A stretch of DNA of 64,000 nt from Pterois miles (Eukaryota; Chordata; Actinopteri; Perciformes; Scorpaenidae): assembly GCA_947000775.1 (NCBI GenBank), contig CAMQGK010000334.1, forward strand, positions 3,069,501 through 3,133,500. Direction: 5' to 3'. Shown here in pieces: positions 34,506-45,796 of this stretch. Every line of letters starts with the position of its first letter. Positions within the stretch are counted from its first letter, which is position 1. The notes below the pieces were generated by a model, which saw only the letters and a list, made by a program, of their open reading frames with translations, ran no database searches and had not been told where the DNA came from. A program made the position numbers and the translations under genes.

Positions 34506-36874
34506 ATTGAATCGTAACCCCAGTAACATGATACATATCGTATTGACACATTCTTGCCAATACACAACTCTGTTACATTTGCTTCCTAAATAATTTACTT
34601 TCTTGTCTTTACTTTTCAGGGAGAATATTTTGTATGAAGTCACATGGCTCGTACAGTAAGCAGACATGAAAAAGTATGAAAAGTATGAATTAATGAAGTG
34701 TAGCTGAACAGCAGTAGGGCTGAGGGTTTGTGTCTATATGAATGTATACTGTATATACTCTACCTTTATGTGTATGTATTTCAGTTCACAATAACAGCAA
34801 GGTCAAGTAAACCTTGGGTTGGGGTCTCATATTGTCTTTGCTCCTGTATGTTGCTGATGTGGTTTCTATGACTTCTGTTCACATAAATATCAATAACATA
34901 TTTCTAATGAAAGGTAAAGTCACTGCTTTTACTGACTGTAAGGGCTTCCACGTTATACTCACTCAGCAGCTCTGCCCTAAACTACAAGCAGGGTGCATCA
35001 CACAAAAAAAGAAGAAAAAAAAAAAATCAGCTGCCATGTATTTGTTGGTCAATTTGCTTATTGTAACTATAAATCAATCTGCAACTTATGCTGAGAAAAT
35101 TAATCATGTCAGGTACATTACCTGCTTTTGATTCATAAACTTGGCTCAGTTTCTTCGAAAAGAAATACTGTCTAGAAGGTTTACATATTTGTTTTCACAG
35201 CGACAGAGTCTTCATATAAACCTTTATTCCACATTTCATTTTCATTTATTTCCCATATTCTTACCCACTTCAGAATGAAGGTGTTTCTGTCATTCAGACG
35301 TGAATACCACCCCTATGCAGTCACCTCACTGCACCCTCTATGGTTATAAATCAAACATGACGCTCTTTAAATAAGAAAATTAATTATTTACACTTCAAGC
35401 CAAAATACCTTGAACAGCAAGGAAAAAAATACTGACACACAATAAGTCATTTCAGGCCTGAGAGGCTGGCACTCTATTACCATAGTCTAGATTTATAATG
35501 CTCTCATAAGAGTCGAGCCATCGATGGAGATACTTTGGTCAGGCAGTGCTGTGCTCCCTTTTCTATTGTACCCTTTGGCTGTCAGAGTTTTTGGACAGTT
35601 TATGCTGTTGGCACCATGCTGTACCTCTTCTATCGAACAGGAAGTGTTGCACATATGTAACACTTTTGTCCCCAGCCTCACCATGCTGCGATGTTGAACA
35701 ATATTTTCAGCCGGCAAGAAACTACATGTTACCTAGCAACGACGACAGAGCAGAGTTATGAGGAATACAGTGCAATGACTAAACTATTCCCACCGATGGC
35801 GTTGATGACAGCTTTTCATACCAGCGCTGGGACTCTTTAGAGATGGAAAGCCAGAGGTTTGTCCAGATGAATGTTGATGTCTTAAAATAACATTCATTAC
35901 TTAAGCAGTTCAATTTATAAAAGCGCTATTATTACTTGCAACTGTGGGAGTTGCAGCGCTGGTAAGTGGAAACAGTGTTGGCTTTGCCTGAGATATTGTT
36001 TACAGTGATGTATTTCTTCAGAGAACTGCAAAGTGGCTATTGAGTGGAGGGAAGTACCAGAAGCCGTAACAATGGATGCCAGCAGTAAAAAGTATAGAAG
36101 AGATTATTATAGAAATCCAATAGTCAAGAAGAGGAAACAGGGAATTCACTGACCTGCAGCTTAGTGTTTAGAAGTACCAGGAAAAACAAAGAGGAAGACT
36201 TGCTCATGCCTAAAGGCATGAAAAACTAGCAAGACTACACTAGATATTAAAAAATAAAAAAGCCCAGTGTTGCCAACTCTTTTCCAATGAAAGTAGCTAG
36301 CAGCACTAAAGGGAGACAGTTAAGCACAGCTGTGCATTTTGCGATAAAAGCAACACATTTGGCACAGATGTAGGTTTAGATTTAGGAAAAGACATTGATA
36401 CCCCGGTAGTGCAGCTGATTTGGGGCCCAAGGGCCAAGGCAGATATTTTTCAAAATGGCCACCAAATTGGCGCTTAATACTCCAAAGTGTTGCAGAAAAC
36501 AGATTTTATGACTCTTGGTGCTTTCCAAGGTGTGTTCGATCTGATTGTATTAGATGTCAGAAGATCACAAACACGCTTTTTCGCACTTTTTCTTTTTATT
36601 TTTTTTTTATTTTTCACTTAATTTTAAAACCTGCCATAACAGAGGATGGGAATGACCATCCCAAACTCATATCATCATGTTCTAAGCCCTGTTATACTTT
36701 CACAATTGATTTGAATTAATTAATTTATCTATGAATTAATAAATTTCTTATTAATGGTGGAAAAACTTGACAAAGTCCTGCAGCTGTGTCTCAAATTAAT
36801 CTTCAGTTTCCTGTCCACCAATGGATACCATGTCAGTGTCACATCTTGCCTTGCTGAGACATGAATATTAATGT
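34506..36874. other. Gene-free stretch
   Basis: No supported gene. Simple features are an A-rich run near 35006 and a short inverted repeat near 35920-35965 ('TTGCAACTG..GGAGTTGCA'). The block at about 36405-36560 with TTGGGGCCCAAGGGCC and 'TTTTTCAAAATGGCC' may be a fragment of a dispersed repeat but has no partner in this window. Confidence 0.5.
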
Positions 36875-37126
36875 GCTGGCAGCGGACAACAAAACCACTC
36901 ACTTAGGTTTAGCCAACAAAACCACTTAGTTAGGTTTAGGATAAAACATCATGGTTGGGCTTAACATTAATATGTAACCTAAGTACAATACATGCTGAAA
37001 CAACGTAACACCGCTACGGAAAATATTTGACAAACGATACTACAATATACATGACAAACATCATTAACATAACTTATAAGACAAAACGTCGGCCTCCTGG
37101 TTGAAAGTCCTGTGTTTGTGTTTTGT
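36875..37126 (+). repeat. Dispersed repeat, family A, copy 3 (partial)
   Basis: Shares 'TTAGGTTTAGCCAACAAAA' and the 'CTTAGTTAGGTTTAGG' block with copies 1 and 2, then continues to 'GCCTCCTGGTTGAAAGTCC', a block not present in the others. Confidence 0.5.
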
Positions 37127-38404
37127 AGCAACAGTTTTAGTTTTAGCCAAGCATTGCTTGTATTTCTGGAACCAGTGAACTTGTGGAGGATATAAATTTT
37201 GAACTTTGGTATTATTGATTTGTTGCTTTAGGTGATGTGCACACTCATCATCGATAAGCTGTCTATATTCTGTGCTTATTTGACCATCGTTAGCTCAAAC
37301 CCTGATGTGTACATCTTATGCGGAGGCTCAATAATCATGTTCATACACAACTGATACACATGTTGTCCATATGTCTATAAAAAGGTACTGTGTGTCCCTT
37401 CTTTACATCCTGTTGCTTTTAGTAGCTCATACATACAGTTAAGGGCTAGATAGCCTGATTATTTCATCCTATTATCACTTGTACAGTAGATGTCATTCAG
37501 TGTGTTACACAGCTAGCTCAGCTGATTTGACTGCAGTGGTTACAAACAGCGTACCTGTTCAAGTGGTCAAATCCATTTGACACACACACATCAGTAACAA
37601 GCTGACCTACTCCACATAATATTCAGCACTCATCATGGCTTGACACATGTTATACTAACGGCCAAATAATTCACTGCGTCTTTCTCAGGTAATTCAGAGT
37701 AAACCTTAAATTCCTCAGGTTGTGAAAAGGATGTGTAGAATATGAACTCTACGTTTCTGCAGAGCTTTCCCTCTGCAGTATTTTCCACATTCTCAAGGCC
37801 ATGCCTTACATACTTCTCCTGTGTAAATTTTGCTTTTTTCATTCCTGACCAGGTGTATTTTTGAATTAAATAAGTGGGCCAAGGTAGGAGAGCTGTCAGC
37901 CCAAGTATGTGTTACAAGGCTGCTGCTTTAAACAATCTTAAATTATTAATCTGCCAAACCTCAAAATTTAGAGCAAACTCTAGTTGCCTGATCTATTTTA
38001 TAATCTGTGTTATATGTTTCTACTCTGTGTTCAAGACTAGGGCTCGAAATGAACTTGTTTCCTTAGTGTCCCGCAACTGTCCTGACTTTACATCCAATTT
38101 CCCAAACTGAAGTTGTGTTTTTTTTTCATTCCACACAGTAAATACAGTTTTATTATAAACTTTGTGAGTTAACTCGCATCACTTCATTGACTCACTCTGG
38201 TCCACCATGGAAGTTCTGCTAGTTGTTCCCTGCAGTTGTATCTGAATAAAAAATAGAAATCATCCCAGCTGTTTGGTCACATTCAGTATTCGTTTAGTCA
38301 TTGTAAGCTGCAGTGAAAAAAGTGAAACCTGTTTCTGATATACACTGGTATAGAGCAATGGAAATGGACATTTACATATCTCATAATTTAAAATATTAAA
38401 CTTT
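37127..38404. other. Gene-free stretch
   Basis: No supported gene; longest frames are 69-78 codons with no domains. Confidence 0.5.
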
Positions 38405-39237
38405 CTGTCACTAGTCCTGTTTGTGATATTCATGGACAGGATATCGAGGCGTAGTCGGGGGGGAGGGTTTGCAGATTGGTGTGCTGAAGATATCGTCACG
38501 GCTTTTTGCGGATGATGTGGTCCTGTTGCCTCATTGGTCTGCCACCTCCAGCACTCAATGGATCGGTTTGCAGCCAAGCGTGAAGCGACTGGGATGAGGA
38601 TCAGCACCTCTAAATCTGACGCCATGGTTGTCAGCAGGAAAACGGATTGTCTGCTCCAGGTAGGGAATGAGTCTTTACCCCAAGTGAAGGTGTTCAAGTA
38701 CTTAGGCTCTTGTTTGGAAGTGCGGGGGCAATGGAACGTGAGATTGGCCGGAGAATCGGAGCAGCAGGTGCGGTACTGAATTCGCTTTTTTTGAGAGAGC
38801 AGAGCCGGAAGGCAAAGCTCTCAATCTACCAGTCAGTCTTTATTCCTACTCTCACCTATGGTCATGAGGGCTGGGTCATGACCGAAAGTACTAGATCGCG
38901 GGTACAAGCGGTCGAAACAGGTTTTCTCAGGAAGTGAGGGATTCGGAGTAGAGCCACTACTCCTTTGCGTTGAAAGGAGCCAGTTGAGGTGGTTCGGGCA
39001 TCTAGTCAGGATGCCTCCTTGGCGCCTCTCTAGGGAGGCGTTCCAGGCAGGACCAGCTGGGAGGAGGCCCCGTGGAAGACCTGGGACTAGGTGGCGAGAT
39101 TATATCTCCACACTGGCCTGGGAAGGCCTCTGGATCCCCCAGTCAGAGCCAGTTAATGTGGCCCGGGAAAGGGAAGTTTGGGGTCCCCTGCTGAAGCTGC
39201 TGCCCCCGTGAGCCCGGATAAGTGGTTGATGATGATA
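38405..39237 (+). pseudogene. LINE (Rex3/RTE-like) reverse transcriptase 3' half, broken
   Basis: This is the 3' part of a non-LTR retrotransposon encoding a reverse transcriptase. From 38414 it reads VLFVIFMDRISRRSR; FADDVVLL at 38505-38528 contains the two catalytic aspartates of the RT palm. Frameshifts then move the reading to the frame of KVFKYLGSCLEVRG (38683 on), next to RIGAAGAVLNSLF and KAKLSIYQSVFIPTLTYGHE, and to RWFGHLVRMPPW and RRPRGRPGTRWRDYIS with the end LLKLLPP-stop near 39211. About 45 bp are missing around 38937. After the stop, ATAAGTGGTTGATGATGATAA is a short 3' tail of the GATG type. The upstream endonuclease and thumb-proximal RT parts are absent. The residues are read directly; the Rex3/RTE name is from memory. 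Dead by truncation and frameshifts. Confidence 0.8.
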
Positions 39238-39355
39238 AGTGATAATAATCTTTCTATTTTATTCCAAATTGTGAAGCTGTTTCTAAGGTCTGTTTAAATA
39301 TAATCACATAAATTGTTAACTGGCAATACTGATACTATAATAATGCTATTGGGGG
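39238..39355. other. No feature seen
   Basis: AT-rich spacer between the LINE and the SINE. Confidence 0.5.
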
Positions 39356-39372
39356 CTATTTGGGGGCGGCAG

Positions 39373-39427
39373 TAGCTCAGTCTGTAGGGAGTTGGCTTGG
39401 GAACCGGAGGGTCACCGGTTCAAGTCC
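39373..39427 (+). promoter_or_regulatory. RNA polymerase III internal promoter (A and B boxes) of the SINE
   Basis: A box TAGCTCAGTCTG at 39373-39384 and B box GGTTCAAGTCC at 39417-39427, spaced as in tRNA genes. The B box matches the consensus GGTTCRANTCC exactly. Confidence 0.85.
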
Positions 39428-39684
39428 CGACATGGACCAAGAACTGAGTGTGAACTGGTAGCTGGAGAGGTGCCGGTTTACCTCTTGGGCACTGCCGAGG
39501 TGCCCCTGAGCAAGGCACCAAACCCCCAACTGCTCGGGGCGCTTGTCAGGAGCAGCCCCCTCACTCTGACATCTCTCCATTGATGCATGTTTGTGCATGT
39601 GTGTATTCGGGTCTGCATGTACCGTGTATATGTTAACAACAGAGTGAAAAAATTGAATTTCCCCTCGTGGGACTAATAAAGGAC

Positions 39685-39726
39685 TATCTTCTTCTTCTTC
39701 TTCTTCTTCTTCTTCTTCTTCTTCTA
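39685..39726. repeat. (TTC)n microsatellite, SINE tail
   Basis: About 12 CTT units at the SINE 3' end. Confidence 0.95.
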
Positions 39727-39807
39727 TTTTTATTGTCTCCGGGACCATGGCACATCCTTCATTTTGAGCGCTGGTTCAGACTCACAGATAACTAAACAGT
39801 TGCTCTG

Positions 39808-40341
39808 ATGCCTGATGCTCTGATGAAAACCGGTATAGGCCTATTTTTTCACACAGAAATGCACATCCCTACACAGGAGGTCTACCATGGCTCAGGCAGG
39901 TCTGGTATTAGTTCAATCGCAAAGATGCTGTCTGGTTTCATTAAGGTCCTACTCATGCTTTGTCCAACAATGTACAATGTACAGTCCATGTGCAGTAGTA
40001 TGTATGATAAGATGTACTGTCAAAGCAAAACACAGGTTCAGATACTACTGAAAACCCCACTGATCATAAAAATTACAAATCTTATCCTTGTGATTGGTGG
40101 ACAACCCAGTCTTACTCTACTTTTTCATTTAGCTAAACATAAAGCTGGTTATTTGACTTTAATAAAAAATGGTTTTCAGTCAACAATATGTTATTACTCT
40201 GTTTTCCCCGATTTCTTTTCATTTCTTATTCATTTATTTATTCAACTGGTTGGTCTTACTAGTGCCCTATTAATTATTTTCACATCATTACTAGTATCTA
40301 GTTGTCAGAAGCTGAAGCTAGTAGTGTGGAATAATGCATGA
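39808..40341 (+). other. Unassigned 177-codon open frame
   Basis: The longest stop-free frame in the window not made of simple repeats. It begins at an ATG and the C-terminal third is hydrophobic, reading roughly as two membrane-like segments (FSFLIHLFIQLVGLTSALL then IIFTSLLVSS). I recognise no domain. It lies between a SINE and a LINE tail, its composition follows the AT-rich surroundings, and its end overlaps the LINE tail start by a few bases. Most likely a chance frame; I list it only so that it is not overlooked. Confidence 0.15.
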
Positions 40342-40600
40342 TGCAGGACAGAAGGGCTCTGCAGAACATCACTGGTACCCATCTACTAAGCATCAGTGAT
40401 ATCGGTGAGGTGAGGTGTCTGCGCAGAGCCCAAAGGAAATTAAAAGACAATACGCACCCCAGCAACAGCCTGGTCACCCTGGTGCCATCTGGCAAGCAAT
40501 ACAGAAGTATCCACTGTTGTACCACCAGACAACAGAGCAGCTTTTTTCATCAAGTAGCAAGACTCCTCAACTTATCCTCCGTTTCCTTGCAAAGCATAAA
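40338..40600 (+). pseudogene. LINE (L2/Rex1-like) reverse transcriptase C-terminus
   Basis: The frame reads MQDRRALQNITGTHL, SISDIGEVRCLRRAQRK, 'DNTHPSNSLVTLVPSGKQYR' and SIHCCTTRQQSSFFHQVARLLN, matching the C-terminal end of fish LINE proteins, which I recall as 'R-x-IxGT-x-LPSI..I..TRCLRKA..I..DPTHP-x-H-x-LF-x-LLPSG-x-RYRSI'. It stays open to 40709. Only the last part of the protein is present; the RT core is not visible upstream. This is a 5'-truncated insert distinct from the LINE at 38405-39237, because the protein ends differ. Clade assignment is from memory. Confidence 0.7.
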
Positions 40601-42329
40601 GAGGCTACAAATTGAATTTCAAGGTGAAACCTTGTGTTCTAGAACGACAATTAACCTTAATTCATACTTAAACTTCTTAACACCATTTTATGTGTTCAAA
40701 GAATTTTAAGCATTATAATAAGATCTAAAATCATCTACAACATCTAAAAAAAAAAAAAAAGCTAATATAATCTGAGAGGAGAAATTATGAAGATGAATAT
40801 CATACATGCACGTCTGTAAAACCCGGCACAAAGTGTAAAAGACATTTGCAGTATAAAAGCACGGCCATACATGCGCAAAATTAACATTAGCCTCCCGTTT
40901 ACTTCCTTTCTGTGTTAGCGGAGGGGCGGAAAAACATTTTCTTCTGATTGCATTTGCATGGATTTCAAATTTGGAGAAATTTAAGGCAATTAACCAATTT
41001 TAAATTTTTGAAATAAATGTATTAATTTAAAAACACTACACTCGCCAGAAGCACAAAACGCGATTAAAACAGAGCAGCAACAAATCCAATTGCAACACAC
41101 CACACAAAGCATGCAACATTTCGCCTGCACTCACCTAATGTTCGGTGTTGACAAAACATATGAAAGCAATCATTTGCACATTCACATCACCCACTCACTC
41201 ACACACTGATGCGAACTGCATACACATTCAAGTTCACACATCCACATTACAATAAGCCATCTCACTTTCACAAATGGATTTTTTTTGAAAACATACATAC
41301 GACACCAGCATAACCGAGGATGAATTTAGTTCTGTAGAAATGAGGTTAGTTATGTTTCTAGCTATTTGTGCAGAGAGGGAGTGCGGAAAGAGATTAGACA
41401 TGCGAGTCACTTGCTCAAAAAGATCAAAACGCTTGTTGACAGCAGGGAGCGACCGCCTGAAGACGACGAGTCCCCTTTTCTAAAATTACATTTTCTTGGC
41501 AGGTTTAAGCGTCAGGTTGCAATATTCCACTTTGTTCTGTGTCCCGAAGTACCACACATTCTTGCTGTTTGTGTGAGAAGTGGTTCAGACTAATAGTAAG
41601 CAGTGAAATCCCTGCAGTTTCCAGCACTTTAGCTCCAAAATACGGCACCAAACTTGTTCACCAACCGGAGAGGAGCTCAGACATAAACAGAAGCAGAGCA
41701 GAAATCCTCTCCCCAGCAGCAGGTGCCCAGTGCCGAACGGGAAGCCCAGAGTGAACTCCTGTGGCCTCAGCAGGTGTTTCATACTTCTTTTAATGAGAGT
41801 ACGTCTATAGGGAAACCAACTCATAACTACACTCTTATGGTCATGATCCCACTTCATCTTTGTTTGACACAACTATTTCTTTCATGGTTCAATACCAGGA
41901 ATCCTATTCACAGAAAATCAATTTGTGCAAAAATCCTCTCCTTTATGTGAAATTAACATACAGGCATTAAATATGCCCAGCATGTGTCGAAGTCATGCAG
42001 TACTGTTACGCAAGATTATGATTTCTGACTGCATCTCCAAGTGATGACTTCATGGTTCAAGGATATTTATTCATCCATAAAATCATAGACAATTTAGTAC
42101 ATTTTTCAGTACATTCTTATTAGAATATACATACACACACACATAACTATATCTGAAGAGTAAACCCTGCAGTTACCATTAATTAGTATTACTGTTAGAG
42201 CGTTTGAGAACGTAAACCTTGAAAAGAACCCATGTTTTCTTTTTTAATGTACCTTTTTATGTGTGTCTGAGGGGAAAGTCAATGTGTTTAAGTCAGTGTG
42301 TTTATATTGTGAACTGTTTTGGACCTTTA
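40601..42329. other. Gene-free stretch
   Basis: Starts AT-rich with an A15 run near 40746; no supported gene. Frames of 66-95 codons at 41366-41950 lie on both strands over the same interval and have no domains. Confidence 0.5.

Positions 42330-42357
<28 letters not shown>
42330..42357. repeat. (CA)n microsatellite
   Basis: About 13 CA units. Confidence 0.97.
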
Positions 42358-42361
<4 letters not shown>

Positions 42362-43152
42362 TCTTTTCAGTCCATTGGAAACTATAAACACATCACAAGT
42401 CTCATGCTGTGATTTGTTTTTACATTTCATTTGACATTTAATGGCTCTAGGAGGCATTCATCTCTGTTGCCAAGGGAAATGTCTGCTGCGTTTCTCTCCA
42501 TCCCTAAAGTCATTGTCAAAATATGAAGTTCTCTCAGGGTTACCACTTCAGGTAAGTGTTCCTTCAACACCTCTCAGACTTTTAGGAAAATAATAGTCAA
42601 AATAACCTCTCCAGTGTGAGAGGATTACACAACAGTTTAGCCTGAATCTTTAAGAGGAGCAGACATAAAAATATCCTCTTTGCTGAGCACATGCTGTAGC
42701 TGCTGTCAAAACAACCGCAGTGCACTTTCAAAACCATGTATCTGCATTTGCATCACCTCATTTTGTCATTTTGTCTGTTCAATACGCAATGAAACAGATG
42801 AAAAAATAATATATCTAAAAATAAACTTCTTCTGTTGAAATGCATGACAATAAGTCCACAGAGGAACAAAGACCATCCTGATAACTGATGAAATGACATT
42901 GCTCTTTAAGTTTACGTCATGATCTTTGCCTTAACGTAGAAATTTATTGTAGGTACTTTTAGAAAGTTTTCAGGCAGCTGAGTTTCACAAACAGTTTTCA
43001 ATACAAATCTCCTCTTTTAATAGAGCCACCAAAAGTAGCATATCTGGACCTGCAGATGGCTGGATAGAAGTGGACCATATGATCTCTTCAGGAGAAAAGT
43101 TCAGGTTTATTTATATCAGTGCAGTCTGTCAAGATTGCAGTTAGGCACATAT
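42358..43152. other. Gene-free stretch
   Basis: Non-repetitive and without low-complexity runs; no supported gene. It could include conserved noncoding DNA but nothing decisive is visible. Confidence 0.45.
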
Positions 43153-43886
43153 AAATTAGAGACAATTAAATATTTGAATCAATTGACAGCCCTGTTTTAA
43201 TCATAATTAATCGCATGGCTGTCCACGACTAATCGTAAATTAATCAAATATTTTTTATCTGTTCAAAATGTAAAGGGAGATTTGCCAAGTATTTATAACT
43301 CTTATCAACATGGGAGTGGGCAAATATGCTGCTTTATGGAAATGTATACACACAATTATTATTAAAAATTAATTAACAACACAAAACAATGATAAATATT
43401 GTCCAGAAACCCTCAAGTACTGCATTTAGCATAAAAATGTACTCAAATCCTAGCATGGCAAACTGCAACCCAACAGGCAACAACAGCTGTCAGTGTGTCA
43501 GTGTGCTGACTTGACTATGATTTGCCCCAAACTGCATGTGATTATCATAAAGTGGGCATGTCTGTAAAGGGGAGACTCGTGGGTACCCAGAGAACCCATT
43601 TTCATTCACATATCTTGAGGTAAGAGGTTAAGGGACCTGTTTGAAAATGGTGATGCCAGTTTTTCCTCATCAAAATTTAGTTTGGAGCGTTATCATTTAG
43701 CCTCCTTCACAACAAGCTAGTATGAGCTAGTATGACATGGTTGGTACCAATGAATTCATTAGAGTTTCCAGTTTCATGTGACACCAGTATCTTCACTCTA
43801 CATTTAAAACTGAGCCTGCTACAACCTGCATTTAAGAAGCATTAACACATTAATATTGTGTTAACTTTGACAGCCCTCAAATTATT
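43153..43886 (-). mobile_element. TAGGGCTGTCA-family element with inverted left terminus
   Basis: Minus-orientation copy of 21263-22006. The right end 'GTTAACTTTGACAGCCCT' is normal. At the left, 43161-43193 reads in the opposite sense (AATTGACAGCCCTG instead of the expected TAGGGCTGTCAATC), then continues normally from 'TTTTAATCATAATTAATCGC'. Flanks AAATTAGA (43153-43160) and AAATTATT (43879-43886) agree at 6 of 8. Confidence 0.75.
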
Positions 43887-44659
43887 ACTCATTATTACTC
43901 CAATAATATTAAAACAAGCTCACTACAGTTTACAACTGTGGGACTCAAAATCCAGTTTATAATTCAACAGACAGATTGTTGATTGTTCAAGCAATTAATC
44001 TGGCATCAGCACACCCCTAAAACTGAACCTTAAATGGCCTCAATAGCCTTTCTGGTGGAAACTGAGTCAGGAGTGACCAATTCAGGGCTAAAAGGGTCTT
44101 AATCCATACAATGTCTGTGATAAAAAGTGACAAAATCATGTTTGAAAACTGATTTGCGTAGCTGGAACCAAGAAAAAAAGACAAAATCAAAGCAAATCTA
44201 CTTGTTAGCATAAGAAGTCTTAAAGACTTTATATGCAACACTTTACTGTATCAATAAATATGAAATATAAATACAGGATTTTGAAGGGGACCTCAAAGGC
44301 TTTTGCACCTTTCTTAATTAGCCTGTCAATCAATATACAAAATGGGAAAAAATAGTGCTTCCTTAGTTTGGTTCTCAGTGGTGGATCCATGTAAATCATT
44401 GTTCACATTTACACTCAGGTTTTTGGCCTTTCTGGTTGATTGCCTGTGCAGCAAGGGGGGATTTAAATTGATAAGAAATGTAATTTGATAATGTACAAAA
44501 TTCATCAAACCGCTAAGAGCCTTTATTCTGTCTCCTTGGACAGACTCATCTATTATGTAGAGATCCATGAGTCTGAAGAGAGAGGGAGGAGAGAGAGCAG
44601 GAGGTAGAGTGAGATAAAGAGAGAGAGAGAGGAGACAAAACTGAATGAGATAGATCAGG
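43887..44659. other. Gene-free stretch
   Basis: No supported gene. A GA-rich run (about 44575-44637) ends it. Confidence 0.5.
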
Positions 44660-45060
44660 AGGAAGATATTTGTGGTAATTAGATGGATTAATGAATCAGA
44701 GACAATCCCCCGAAATGGAGATTAATTCCCGTAACGTGGCCATCATGTTATGTATTTATCAATGTCAAGCAAGTACTTTATTAATAAGCCATAGATCTGG
44801 CCCTGTCCCCGTAGCTAATAAAGGGGTAATACGTCTAATTCACACAGTAACAGATAATCTGGTGGAAGATGATAGGACTTATTAGAGAAACTGAGAAAAA
44901 GGGAGCGGCTGCTAGAAAGTAGTCATTTGACTGGATTTAATTTTAATCATCCTTAGCCAGTGATTTATGTTATTACGACATCCCACGTATGATTTATGAT
45001 GCTAATACGCTACTCTCTGCTGCGTTTGACGCGATTTCCTTTTCTTTTTTCCGCAGTTTT
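44660..45060. promoter_or_regulatory. Candidate conserved noncoding element
   Basis: A repeat-free 400-bp block dense in homeodomain-like cores: 'GTAATTAGATGGATTAATGAATCA', read here as ATTAG and ATTAATG, 'AGATTAATTCC', 'TTTATTAATAAGCC', 'CTAATAAAGG', 'TTTAATTTTAATCATCC', 'GATTTATGATGCTAATACG'. Composition and absence of simple repeats resemble vertebrate enhancer-type elements. This is inference only. Confidence 0.3.
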
Positions 45061-45372
45061 GATACCTGCAGAAACTTCCACTGGAATGACAAACGAATAA
45101 TGGTTGGAAAAAAGGTTACAGGTGCGATCCAGTGAGCCGGCAGCAGCTCAGATATACAGATGTCACTAAATATCCCGTTCACACGTGAATGAGTGGCTGC
45201 TTGTATTTTAGAGCAAAAAATTAATAGTTTCCACTTGTGAGTCACGTTTAGGTGTCAGATATTATTTCCCCCAAAAGTTTTTATTTGATCCAAGCTAGTG
45301 AGATATTTACACATTGTTTACTTTTGTATGTTACTTTTAAGTCAAATGCACTCCATACACTTGAAAGCCATT
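45061..45372. other. No feature seen
   Basis: Unique sequence with no supported gene. Confidence 0.45.
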
Positions 45373-45796
45373 AAAGGAGTAGTGCGTAGGATCTGGTGGT
45401 ATCTAGTGGTGAGGTTGCAGACTGCAACCAACTGAAGCCTCTCCCGCATGCCAAGCGTGTAGAAGATCTCTAAAGCCAGTTGTAAGAGTAGCACAGGTCA
45501 TTCGCAACAGAGCCAGTGCGTAGAGTTTGAGTGTACATGAGAAGTGAATGGTGAAGTAAGAGAGAGAGCGGTGGCAATGAGTAACGTTCTTGAATCTGGG
45601 CCAAGCCGTTCTGGGTTACAGTAGAAACATGGCAGACTCCATGAAGAGGACCCGCTCCCTATGTAGATATAAATGGCTTATTCTAATGAAAACATAATTA
45701 ATCTTGTTTTCAGGTGATAATACACGAAAGAAAACATGTTAGCATTATATTCCCTTTCTGCCAATAGAGCCCTCTAACTGTTAAACACTGCTCCTA
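45373..45796 (+). mobile_element. TIR element, AAGGAG family, copy 2, full length
   Basis: Left end 'TAAAGGAGTAGTGCGTAGG' and right end 'AACACTGCTCCTATA' are inverted repeats. It contains 'GGTGGTATCTAGTGGTGAGG', 'ACATGGCAGACTCCATGAAG', 'ACCCGCTCCCTATGTAGAT' and 'TTCTGCCAATAGAGCCC'. About 424 bp, non-coding. Confidence 0.75.

Larger units (their letters stand above)
39356..39729 (+). mobile_element. tRNA-derived SINE (V-SINE type), full length
   Basis: The element is about 39362-39723. It has a tRNA-like 5' head with both internal RNA polymerase III boxes, a central block ('GAGCAAGGCACCAAACCCCC', 'CTGCTCGGGGCGC') that I recall from V-SINEs, a 3' end 'GAATTTCCCCTCGTGGG' plus 'ACTAATAAAGGACTATC' of the LINE-shared type, and a (TTC)n tail. 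CTATTT lies on both sides (39356-39361, 39724-39729), possibly a 6-bp target duplication. Confidence 0.85.

Noticed and set aside
39362..39435. tRNA gene
   Set aside because: A and B boxes are present, but the sequence continues directly into a SINE body and tail, and no clean acceptor stem pairing is apparent.
39377..39748. Minus-strand frame with poly-Glu
   Set aside because: It is the (TTC)n tail and body of the SINE read backwards.
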